A stretch of DNA of 64,000 nucleotides from Enoplolaimus lenunculus (lineage: Eukaryota; Nematoda; Enoplea; Enoplida; Thoracostomopsidae): positions 1-64,000 of the forward strand of contig JASANG010002284.1 of assembly GCA_030248215.1 (NCBI GenBank), written 5' to 3'. Both the position numbers and the translations under genes were made by a program. Shown piece by piece: positions 48,050 through 58,358 of this stretch. Below the pieces are notes generated by a model. It made no database searches. It saw only the letters and a program-made list of their open reading frames with translations, and had not been told where the DNA came from. Positions within the stretch are counted from its first letter, which is position 1, and each line of letters opens with the position of its first letter.

Positions 48050-49319
48050 CTATCTGAAGCAGGCATGTTGACGCATATCAACGGTCGTAAATGTTTCAAT
48101 TGGATGATACGACGGAATATTGGGTTCTTGACCAAACTTTGAAAACACATTTTGAATGCTTCTCGTGGAGCTCGAATTCAAAGCGACTGGGGTGGCAGGC
48201 GAGAATACTTTAATTTGCCGAACATGTGTATCTCGACCATTCTGGTGATTTCCAACAATTGCAATTTGAATCATAAACGCGCGAACGGGCTTACGATATG
48301 TTCTAGACAAATTTAAATCTCCATTTAGAGTTTGTTCTGTAATATCTTCCGACGCCGGATCAAATGCAGGCAGTGTTACTTCTTGAGTTAGGTCAATCCA
48401 TGCCCATCCATTTGGTTCAAAAAGATCAATACAAACCATTTCTTTTAAATCGTTGAAGTGTGTGCCGACACGAACCGAAATTCTAATAATAATAATAATA
48501 ATAAAACAAAACAATATTCTTATTTCATTATCTAACAAACAATCCGGTATCCCACGATAAATAACATCGATAACAAACCAGATCGCAGTAATTTTGCGCA
48601 ATACAGTTATTGTCCTGGTATTTCGCAAATGAAATGATTGGCCATCCGCTAACTGGCTTATTAACCGTGTGTTGTTGCTCCAATTCCAATATAATGTCGC
48701 TTTAAGCCCGAATTATGAGAACTGCTTGCACACCAACCAATGATTGAACCCACAAATCCACCTATGTTTTAATTAAAATCACCGGGAAAACAGACGCATA
48801 TTCTCTGCATAACGACGAATCTACACTGCAATTAATCAAGCAACACAACAAAATTTACTTATTTGGTGTGTAGCTTTCATCTGCTTTGAAATCAGTATAA
48901 ATAGCAACACCAACAATTGAATTCTTGCGGCGAAAATTAATGTTGACTAAATGCGGTTGCGATCCATCCGACTGCCAGTAAGTGTCAGTCGAGTTGTCGC
49001 GAAGCTGTAAAACACCGTTTCCTAAAATAAAATTCCACAGTGATCTACACTTTCCACGGTCGCTAACAATGAACGTTTGTTCCCGTTTACCAAACTTGCT
49101 GTTGCCGTTTACCGGTGTGTTATCCACTAAGTTTAGGTACGTATTACGTATATTTGTATTGCTCAACACCAACATATTCAATGTAGAGATGCCCTGGAGC
49201 CTGATTCCGGCCCCAAACCTACGCTTGGTCTCGGAAGGTACTTGTCCATCCGTGGTGACATACGTAGGTCTTAACCAATGTGCCGAGGTAACTCTGGTAC
49301 AAAGTACTGGCTTCTCCAC
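48050..49319 (-). CDS. ANAPC10: Anaphase-promoting complex subunit 10 (APC10/DOC1)
   Basis: The exons on the minus strand are 49319-48859 and 48482-48050, with donor GTAAAT, acceptor tattattag and matching phase. APC10 is the DOC-domain subunit of the anaphase-promoting ubiquitin ligase, which helps bind substrates' degrons together with the coactivator. The DOC signature is clear: [20 protein letters not shown], then [31 protein letters not shown] and [20 protein letters not shown]. An insertion of about 25 residues lies between the WIDLT strand and the KPVRAFMIQ strand. Family members usually end in Ile-Arg; this one ends Cys-Phe-Arg. The ATG at 49319 would give 297 aa, and a later in-frame ATG at about 49175 gives 249 aa, against 185 in human. 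The N-terminus is therefore uncertain, and a further 5' exon is possible. Confidence 0.94.
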
Positions 49320-49329
49320 AGCGGAAGGG

Positions 49330-49470
49330 GGCGGGGGGCAGCACTTTTAGAAATTTTCATTTTCCCCCCGGCGAAAATTTTGCCGCCCCCAGGAAAGGTC
49401 CCCCGGCGAATTTTCGGCCGCCCCCCAGCAAAATGCCCCCCAGCAAATTTTTTGCTGGGCGCCCCCAGGA
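49330..49470. repeat. C-rich short tandem repeats upstream of APC10
   Basis: About 140 bp here consist of C-runs alternating with aaaattttt and gcaaaat words (ccccccggcgaaaatttt, ccccccagcaaaatgc, ccccccagcaaattttttgc). Both strands stay open because of the repeat; none of the encoded peptides is credible. It abuts the 5' end of APC10. Confidence 0.7.
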
Positions 49471-50545
49471 CTTTTCTAAGCCAAAAATTTTCAATGTTAA
49501 AACATAAAGACCTGGACTTTTTTGAGGCGGACATTCGGCAAAATGTGATTTTATATTACGCTGAGCACTCATAATTTTTTAATAGCGTTACAAATACCGG
49601 TAGTAACTAGTACAATTCAATAATGAACTGAAAAAAGCACAATTATATAAAGACCGTTTCAGGGCATACAGCATTCAAAAGTACCTTGCAGCAACAAGTT
49701 CAACCCGCCTGAGCCTTATGATAAACTCAAGCTGTGCCTAATATATAAAATATATGTTAATCACAGTTTCAATTATAGATTATCTATATTTTATATAATT
49801 GTGCTTCTTTCAACTTCTGGTAAAGTTGTCAGTAATATTAGTTAAAATTATTGTTATTAGCGTTTGCGGGGAATTTTTGTCATGTTGAGCGATGAGTAAT
49901 TTAAGATTTGGTTTCATGTTTTATTTTAGTTTTTAATTTGAAATATAATAAGAGCGGCGGAGCCACCTACAATGGGGTTGGGTTCAGTCAAATCATGCGT
50001 TCTAGGTTTGATGTTTTAAATGCAACAACAAAAACCATTTCGACTTTCATCTACAATCAATTTGTATTAGCTCAAAAACATGCCTTATATATACTAACGT
50101 ATATTTTAAACTTTGTTTGTAAAGAAAAATAAGTGAGATAGTTACAAATTTATTAAATAATACTTAGAAATAGGGATTCGCACAACAAAACATAAAACAA
50201 CAAGAAGTGTTTACCAGGTTTGCACGATGACAGTGTCCACACAGCATGGGTGCCAATTTCACGTACATCAAGCTTTGGATGAACATCGCCAAGCACGCGC
50301 GATGTAGTACACATTCAGCAATTCGTAACCGAAAAAATTAATTATAAATCACTACATATGCGATATCATGGTATATCAAATCTCCTTGAACATACATAAA
50401 TTCATTATGTACAAGATTTCAATCGAGTCTCAGTTTCAACAGAATTCCAGTCATATCTGTCGGATGTTGCACAATCGAAGGAATACCCGAATACATAGCC
50501 CAAAAATTACGAAAAGTCAACACATAATACACATTAAATAGTAGC

Positions 50546-51046
50546 TACGCAGTACACAGCATAGTACGCTAGTAAACAACACCAATAACAGCTAGCACAA
50601 GTAGCTAAAGCAGTGCTAAAATAGCTCTGTTGGTAAGAGCATTGTCCCGGGTAGCCAAAGGTCACTGAATCGAACCCAGTCATGGTCAATTGTTTCAACA
50701 ACTTCGCACTAACATAACACATACATACAGTCTGTAAGACCACGCAAGCCTACATGGTGACAACGATGGGACCGCAAGGCGTCACCGCATACAGCCGTGG
50801 AGTGAGCCCATAAAACGGTGTGATGGTCACGGGCGACCTCCTCGAAAAAGAGGGATGCCGGATATTACACAATGGAAAGCACTGCAGTACACAGAGTAGT
50901 ACACGCTAGCACAACTAGCTGAAGCAGTGCCGCGATAGCTCAGTTTGTAAGAGCGTTGGCCCGGTTAACCAAAGGTCTCTGGTTTAAATGCAAACGTGTT
51001 CAATTGTTTCAACTACTTCGCACTAGCATAACACTTACATACATTG
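50546..51046. mobile_element. Two direct copies of a tRNA-derived SINE-like unit
   Basis: Copy 1 (about 50546-50731) and copy 2 (about 50884-51045) share cagtacaca, gctagcacaa, an A-box-like atagctc.gt..gtaagagc, ccaaaggtc, and a tail tcaattgtttcaac.acttcgcactaRcataacac. The first has a T-arm-like gaatcgaaccc. Neither folds as a proper tRNA. This is a tRNA-headed SINE or a SINE-derived tandem pair, with about 150 bp of unrelated sequence between the copies. Confidence 0.6.
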
Positions 51047-52532
51047 CCCTTAATACAGCGCAGCCTTATAATGTCCTATTCCAATGACAAATTCTAAAGA
51101 CAATCTTCAAGACCTTGGAATTGGTACTAGGTATTTTAGTACGTGAGTTATTATTGTACTTTACGGCAAGAAATTAAAAACACAATAAGGCAGAAGCGCC
51201 ATCCTTCCGTTCAGATAGTTTACTTTACATTTTAACGTAAATAATCGATTTTTATTTCTACTACCACTAGCTACACAATTATTTGCATTGAGAATTACAG
51301 ACATGTTTGTTCACTAACAATCTAACGATGGCCATAAATAGTACGTAAAGATCACCCTAAAACTTTGACTACATTTCAGTACAAATAAGGTCTGATATTT
51401 TTAGTTAAGTCTCAATACAGGAAGACGCCAGATGCCCAAAAACCATATAAGGTGAAAATAACAAATGGAATGGAAAATGCGGGACGTTTTGCAAAATAAT
51501 CATCCACCGCTCAGATTTGTATTTGAGGTGAGGTTCATAATTTTGCGTACAGGATGACGAAGTGTTCCGTCCTGTTTTTGCAATGTAGGCCAATGTCACA
51601 CGATGATTGATTGCTTTGAAAGCAAACAATGTAGCTTACAGTATGGTTTAAAGATATATTGCTGCCTTGCAACCTACCTGCCCGTTTACCCGTTGTATAC
51701 TTCCACTTGAATTACCAATTTTCCAATATAAATCGACTTTTAAGTAAGTCTCAGTAACCCAGCCAGTAAATATATCGCAATATCAAAATTTTCCGTGAAC
51801 TAGGATGTCCGTGCAATTATAGTGATTTCATTGAAAACCCAAAACATGTGTTTCTATGCAAAAAAGGGGAAGCTTTTACAACGACTTTATATCTATTTTA
51901 GTAAATTTGTTTCCAACACAAATTTTTATGTGCGTTGCGTATACATATTGGACTGCAGCCGGTGAACGATGCAAAATTGTTTCTTCTGCAATTCTTTTTA
52001 ACAAGGACAAAAATTTAAACATGTCTATTTTTGAGGTTACTAGATCAATTTTTACATTTGTCATCGAACTTGTATTCGGATGCAATATATTGTTTCTTCG
52101 TGCACTATGAATGTGAAAGTTATACGTGAACACGTTTTGTTGTTCTAAGAGTTCTGATCAAGGGTCATACATTGCGTGATATTTTGGCCGAAATTTATTG
52201 AACAATCGTTGGTTTGACGAATCTCTGCCAAATAGCAATAAGCTAGAATTGAACGATGAAGGCAGTACTATGCAGCAAAAATTTCAACAACACAATAATG
52301 AACCATAAATGTTGTCCATAGAGAGTGGATGTATATATTTTTTGGGATCATTTTTTCATTGTATTCTCTTTCACAGGTGCGGGGTCCCTATTCCTCAAAT
52401 ATAAAAATAACCAGATCAGCTTGTTTTGGGAATCCTACCCAAGTATATAAAGTCTGCGCTCTGGGAATTTCTGCATCTCCCAGTGCCTCAGTTCCTCGAT
52501 CTCCCATTCTCCCAATCGTTCAGTCTCCAGTG

Positions 52533-52749
52533 CACTGCCAAAATGGTGAGTCAAATTGACGCTCTCCGAAATAGGCTTATCCGGACTACACAAACTGAGT
52601 CAAATTTTACTCTGGCAGAGTCAAATTCGACTCACTGAGCGATTCATTGAGTTGAATTTGACTCTGGCGAATCGAATTTTGACTCAGTTTGTGTAGACGG
52701 AAAAGCCTATTTGGGAGAAAGCCAATTTGACTCTCCATTTTTTGCAGTG
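52533..52749. mobile_element. Palindromic MITE, CACTGC termini
   Basis: The left half (cactgccaaaatggtgagtc, then aaataggcttatccgg.ctacacaaactgagtcaaa) is mirrored by the right half (gactcagtttgtgtag.cggaaaagcctattt, then gactctccattttttgcagtg). It is 217 bp, non-coding, and of the same family as 551-979. Confidence 0.75.
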
Positions 52750-53789
52750 TGTCCCAGGCTCCCTGTGTCACTCTCCTAGGGTCCCGGTCTCACAATGCAA
52801 GTGTTTCAGTCTTTTATTCTCTCAGCCTCAATGTCTATCTCCGAATGCCCAGTGTCTCAGTCTCTCAGCGACCCAGTTTCCCTGTGTCCCAATCTCTGCG
52901 AGTGTTCCAGTGTCTCAGTCTCTAGTGTCTCTTAAATCGTTTGGTTTACGCTTATTTTTAACAAAATTTCGGCAATATTTTGCTCAAAATTGTACCAAAA
53001 GTTAAAACGAAACTTATTAAACAAAAATGAATTTTGTATATTAACTATGCAAACTTTCATTACCGAAATGGCAGAAACTTTCGGTAGTAATCCTACCGGA
53101 GCCGGAGCCGGAGGCTGCATTTCTGCCGGAGCCGGATTCAGACCTCCGGCCGTACCCAGTTGCACAGCAAAACAGCGATGCTCTCGTGTATATGCCCTCG
53201 TCTTTAGAACGAATTCATCTTTAGCAAAAAAGCGCAAAGCCGTGCTGTATATCGAACTATCTTGCAATAATAAAAATTTTTTTGATCGTTTTTGCCCGAA
53301 AAAGTGATGTAAGATACTTTAAACATTTCTGTTCAGTAAGAATGTCTTTCTCAGCTGTGAAAATGTATCTGTCATTGTTCTGAAAAATTTCATACATATA
53401 ATCTTAAAACAAAATCTTGATTGAACTAGTATACTCGTTGCCTGTCTATTTGCGAAATGCTGGCAACGGTAAACATGAATATTTGAAAACTGATAAATTT
53501 CGCATTTAAATATTTTATTAATCTCTTTGGGAATATTAAATCAGTTTGGAGAAATAATTATCATGACATTTTTTGTTTGATCACAAGAATCCTTGCTTTA
53601 GCGTTACTTTTATGATCGTAACAGTATATACATACAAATTCCAAAACATAAGTTAATTCTAACCCTCCGCGTAAGGAATGATATGCCTGAAACTATTATG
53701 TCTAAGTAAAAATTAGTCCAATGATTAAGCCTATGTTGTTGCTGTTTCACGGATATTCTTTTGCGGAAAACGATACGCCTGTAAAAGCA

Positions 53790-54010
53790 CGGCTCATGTA
53801 AAGATCAGGGGTGGAGAGTTTTTGTGGGACTAGAATAGAGTTCGCTTAAGTTTTAGACTAACTTTTTTCCTTGGTTTAGGCTTAGGCGTAGACTTAGGCT
53901 AGAGAATATGCTTATTCTCACGCTTAGGATTAGACTTAGGCTAAGGCTTAGACTTAGGAATATGCTTTTATAATACTATTCCGCCACTGTTCTTTACATT
54001 GGCCAAAAGC
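53790..54010. repeat. Dispersed element with TTAGGC core
   Basis: A plus-strand run of TTAGGC and variants (ggcttaggcgtagacttaggc...) lies between gtaaagatcaggggtggagag on the left and aatactattccgccactgttctttacattggcc on the right. It is the family of 40255-40445, in the opposite direction. Confidence 0.65.
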
Positions 54011-55026
54011 ACCATGGGCTGCTAAACCTTTTAACGCGACAAGAAAACTGGCATTTTATTCCATAAACGCAAATATTTGTTACAAAAAATTGGTTATCTG
54101 TATTCAGCTAAGTACTCAAACAGTCAAGGCAGCTAAAAGGTAACTTACCGCTCAATTTTTTACTCGAATCGAAGACTAAACTTAATATTCATTTTAGTTA
54201 ACTTAATATTCATTTTAATTTTTATTCTAAAATTTATTTTAGTGTGTTCAGTTCATCGCAATCTGTTTTGTAATTTTTTCATCAGTTGGAATTTTTTTGA
54301 TTAAATGTGATAAATATTTTAACAAGAAATTTCGGTTTTGATCTCTGTTGAATGGTCTATACAAAAGAGTGGCCTTCATCGAATCTGCCAACCACTATGG
54401 GTTTTTTTCACACTGCAATAAAATGATTCGGTGGGAAACGTTTGATGACGCTGTACTCTCGATATGGGCAAATCATTTTAAAAACTGATTAAATCTATTC
54501 TTTTATGTTTTCCGACATCAAACGACCGAGAAAAAAATAAAAACGTCTCCGGTCCACGCAATTACTTTTTAAGTTGTTTTTTAAAGATGTGTAATTAAAT
54601 TTAACTCAATTTATTAAGGTCACAGCATCAAATACTGTTAAAAATATACAGTTAAACTGTAACAGGCTTCTGAGCATCGTAAAGTTTTTACGTTGGTTAT
54701 TTTGTGAAAAAAATACGTTACGCAGTATTTTCGCATTGCACTCGTTTCAAACACTTAAACGGTTATAAAGCAAGCAAGTAGGTAAGCTATTTTTATTCAC
54801 AGGTTTAGCGGATTAGTTTGACCGCTCCCGCTGACGCAGATATGGTTTTTGGATACTTTATGACCTTTGCTTTGGTCCGTTGACTGGTTTCAGCATGGGA
54901 GTAATCAGAAAAATGTGATATATAATACAATGCCTATCCATAAGTCTAAGCCTAAGCATAAACCTAAGCATGACTTTGAAACATTTAGTTTTTGTTAAAC
55001 TAATGGAACAAATTTACTTCCATACT

Positions 55027-55335
55027 TGGCCCCATGTTACTATAAAGGCCGTCCCAATTTCCCGAGGCACAAATATACCCGGAGTGCACACTTATGAGCT
55101 CCGGTTTACATATGCACAGGCAGATATATTTAGGTCCCAACTGTCCCAAGTGTCCCAACTGTCCCATCTGTCCCAACTGTCCCATCTGTCCCATCTGTCC
55201 CAACTGTCCCGCTGTCCCAATTATATTTTTTGAATGTACTCCTGGTACATTGCTTTCCCGGGAAAATGGGACGGGTACTCCTGGTACATTTTTGTCCCGG
55301 GAAAATGAGACGGCCTTTAAAGTAACATTGGTCCA
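55027..55335. mobile_element. MITE with AAAGGCCGTCC termini, copy 2, with an internal CTGTCCCA tandem repeat
   Basis: The left end is tggccccatgttactataaa then ggccgtcccaatttcccg; the right end is the inverse, cccgggaaaatgagacggcc then tttaaagtaacattggtcca. Inside is a run of about ten ctgtcccaa/ctgtcccat units (55138-55220) and a duplicated tactcctggtaca.tt.tcccgggaaaat. It matches copy 1 at 16336-16580. Confidence 0.8.
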
Positions 55336-56419
55336 TACTTGCATACGAGCTGTCCAACAATAACCGACAACTCGTCGACCAGCAACTTGTAATCCGTAGG
55401 CTTAGGATTACGCTTAATAGGATTATTCGTAGATTCGTTTATAGGATTTAGGACACTGTTGGGTGACAAGTTGTCGTGCGATGAATTGTCGTAGATTTTA
55501 TTTTACGCATATATTTTATTAACGAAGACAAAATACGTGCGAACCGAGGTTTTTTTTATACTTTTCATTCATTAATGTTTTTGTTTTATAAGTTATAAAT
55601 TACTGTGATAATGGACCCATTAAAAATGTTGCAACATTTAACATATTTTATCTTCCAACAAGTCATTAAACAGAAATGATGCATTTGACCGAAATTTTCT
55701 TTGTTTTTAGGTTTCAAATGTATATGAAATGTTTACGCAGTAGTTTTAGTGCCATCATAATGGTCGTAAAATTATTTTTTTTCAGCAATACTGGGATTAC
55801 AATGGCGGATCTAGAAATTTCTGATGAGAGTTGCCACACGATATATAAGCGTGAAAATCCTTGCGATTCGCGAGCAAAAAGCCAAATACAGTAGAAGCTA
55901 GAAATCTTAATTCAAAAACATATTGGTCGTCTCCCTACCTTGAATTCTTCAGTGATGAGTCGAGTTACGCTAACGTTCTGCAAGTATAGCTACATTGGGC
56001 ACGTGGGTGTGCAGATTTATACGCGCATCACAATCGTTTTCTGCTCTTACTCATGTGATAATTGTTAATTATTGCGTTAATAACACAAATTCCTGTATTT
56101 ACATCGTCAAATGAGAATATTTTAACGTGGTAGCAAATGGGAATTCAGGTGCGATCGGCAGGCCGATTATAAGTTTCCAGATTTATGGCCATTTTTCAAT
56201 ATTGAAATGATTAAATATGGTGGAAAAAATAAAAGATCACATTCGCCGAACGCTGTTTTTTCAAACACAGATATTTTTTGTCCGTTCAGCATAGGTGAAC
56301 GTTGAAAAACCAGTTTTGAACGACAAAACCCAGTTTGAAGCAGGTTGAATATGGTTAACAAACGTAATAAATCCTATTTCATGTTAATAACGAACGACGT
56401 CTGGATCGAAAACAGGGCC

Positions 56420-56650
56420 CATGCAAAGATCAGTGGCGGAATGTTTTTGGCTATGGGACTAGAATAGAGTAAGCTTAAGGGTTACACTAGTCTTTTTGCC
56501 TGGCTTAGGTTTCGGCTTAGGCTTAGACTTAGGCTTAGGCTTAGGAACATGCTCATTCTTACGCTTATGCTTAGGCTTAGGCTTAAACTTAGGCTTAGAA
56601 ATACACTTATAATACTGTTTCACCCATGTTCTTTACATTGGCCGAAAACA
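56420..56650. repeat. Dispersed element with the longest TTAGGC tracts
   Basis: The plus strand carries ggcttaggcttagacttagg followed by more TTAGGC units, an interruption, then ggcttaggcttaaacttagg. The edges are ccatgcaaagatcagtggcggaatg and aatactgtttcacccatgttctttacattggcc. It is the same family as 53790-54010. Confidence 0.7.
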
Positions 56651-57641
56651 GTAACGATGCCTGTTCTATCTTCAGATGTCACATTTTTCAGCAATAAGCC
56701 TACGTTTTGAAAATTTGAAAATTCTCTTTAATTAAAACTTCAAAATTGTATTCAAACAATCTCGCTCGCCGATTATATTCCTCAACCGTGGAATTAAACG
56801 TTTATTTGTCTTGTATCAAAAGCTTGAGCGATCATGCAAGGTTATGCTTAGGAATGTACTTTTAAATTTTCAGCACACCTTAAAGATTCGAAGTTAGTTT
56901 TATTTGGTCCTGGAGTCATTTATGCACTACAATTAGGAATAACTGACCTTCATGGACTCTAGTTAGGATTTAGGGACTATCCGCTTACTGACTCTTATTA
57001 GGGTTACGGACTCCAATTGATTGGGACTCAAAATGGGGATCCCCCTCTTATTACCCCACATACTCTTATTCGGGTAACTACAGTACATATGCTTCATGGT
57101 TTCGAACTCAACTTTATTTGGTCTGGAGAGTCATTTATGCATTACATTTAGAGATAATTGACATTTATGGACTCTAATTAGGGTTTAGGGGTTCTATCCA
57201 CTTACGAGGTCATTAGGGATACGGACTCATTGACTGGGACTCCAAATGGGGACATCCCCTCTTATTACCCCAGAACTGGGCCGTTACAGTAGTATAAGCA
57301 TATTTCTAAACCTAAGCCTGGGCAAAAAAGTTAGTCTAAAGCCTACGCTTACTGTATTGCAGTCCACTCTGTTGCAGTCCCGCAGAAATACCACGGGCCA
57401 ATGTTCAATACAAGTCACATATAAATTAATAGTATACAATTTCGTAGCATTTTTTAAAATGATAGAAATTATTTAAAAAAATAGGTATCTATGATGCATG
57501 GTGGTGAATAAACTATGAAATTTGTCTTTGTGATTTATTCGAGACGAGAGACAGCGACGCTCGTTTTTTAGGGACGCTGCTGACGCGCAGTCGAAAACCA
57601 ATGCCGAATCAGTCGCCAATCTGTACATTTTAGTGTTTTAT

Positions 57642-57879
57642 ATGCTCTTCTTTCGAGTCTCGGGTTGTTGTTTTATACTGCCATCTAGGCATCCTGGCCC
57701 GTAGCCGTGGTCTTGAAATTTTTCAGGAGTGGCATACAAGGGTTTTTGTTGACTTACAATATGCTGTTCTTTCGAGTCTCGGGTTGTTGTTCTATAGTGC
57801 TATCTAGGCATCCACGCCTGTAGCCATGGTCTTGAAAATTTTCAGGAGTGGCATACAAGGGTTTTTGTTGACTTACAAA
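57642..57879. repeat. Tandem duplication, 119-bp unit x 2
   Basis: The unit atgctSttctttcgagtctc...gggtttttgttgacttacaa is repeated head to tail with a few substitutions. It includes ggcatcc.cgcccgtagcc.tggtcttgaaa, a fragment of the gggcccgtag repeat family. No coding sequence is seen. Confidence 0.85.
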
Positions 57880-58205
57880 CAAGGATGAAAATTTTCTAGG
57901 AAAACTGAAATTTTTCTGGGGGGCACTGATCCCCCGATTCTGCCCCTTTTGGCTACGGGCCCGTAGGTGCTTCGTCATGGGATGGACCGGAAAATTATTC
58001 TTAACCGGATATCAGAATTCAGATTCGTTATACAGCACTCTTCGACATTTTAGGTTTGTTGAGTAGCAATCGTCTTATGCAAATTCAGCAAGCTAAATTT
58101 TCTGCAAATTCCGAATGTTCACGTTAATGTTATCTTTTTCACGATATATAGCACATGCACAACAGCATAACATTTTTTCAATTAAACCACGTTTAAGCTT
58201 AACAA

Positions 58206-58250
58206 AAATTATTATTATTATTATTATTGTTATTATTATTAGTATTATTA
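58206..58250. repeat. ATT microsatellite
   Basis: A run of ATT with a few interruptions lies about 110 bp before the reeler gene start. Confidence 0.85.
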
Positions 58251-58358
58251 ACGTGCTGTATTCTTAATAATCCGTAATAACCATTAACAGTTATACCATA
58301 AACGTATTATGCCCTTAAATTATCAATCAATTTTCGCTGAAATTTATTTTTCTGTAGT

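Larger units (their letters stand above)
51047..55026. other. Gene-poor region with several repeats
   Basis: No gene is supported here. It contains a CAGTCTC-rich stretch (52470-52530 and 52750-52930) interrupted by the palindromic MITE at 52533-52749. It also holds an inverted copy of the gctccggctccggtagg repeat (52930-53165) and a TTAGGC-core element (53790-54010). The open frame at 51856-52110 has some hydrophobic character but is open on both strands and is not supported as an exon. Confidence 0.45.
55336..58358. other. Gene-poor region with repeats before the reeler gene
   Basis: No gene is supported here. It contains a TTAGGC-core element (56420-56650) and two joined copies or halves of the GTGACCC MITE family (56740-57260, with the ggactctaattagggtttagg phrase twice). 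It also holds a GCCTAA-core element (57280-57400), a 119-bp tandem duplication and an ATT microsatellite (58206-58250). Confidence 0.5.

Noticed and set aside
49271-49574. Pro/Gly-rich frames on both strands next to APC10
   Set aside because: They are read-outs of the C-rich tandem repeat.
50617-50690. A functional tRNA gene
   Set aside because: There are A-box- and B-box-like words, but the acceptor and anticodon stems do not form, and a diverged second copy with a shared non-tRNA tail indicates a SINE.
51856-52133. Hydrophobic frame on the plus strand, matched by an open frame on the minus strand
   Set aside because: Both strands are open, no splice sites fit well, and no family is recognised. 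A receptor fragment cannot be excluded, but it is not supported.
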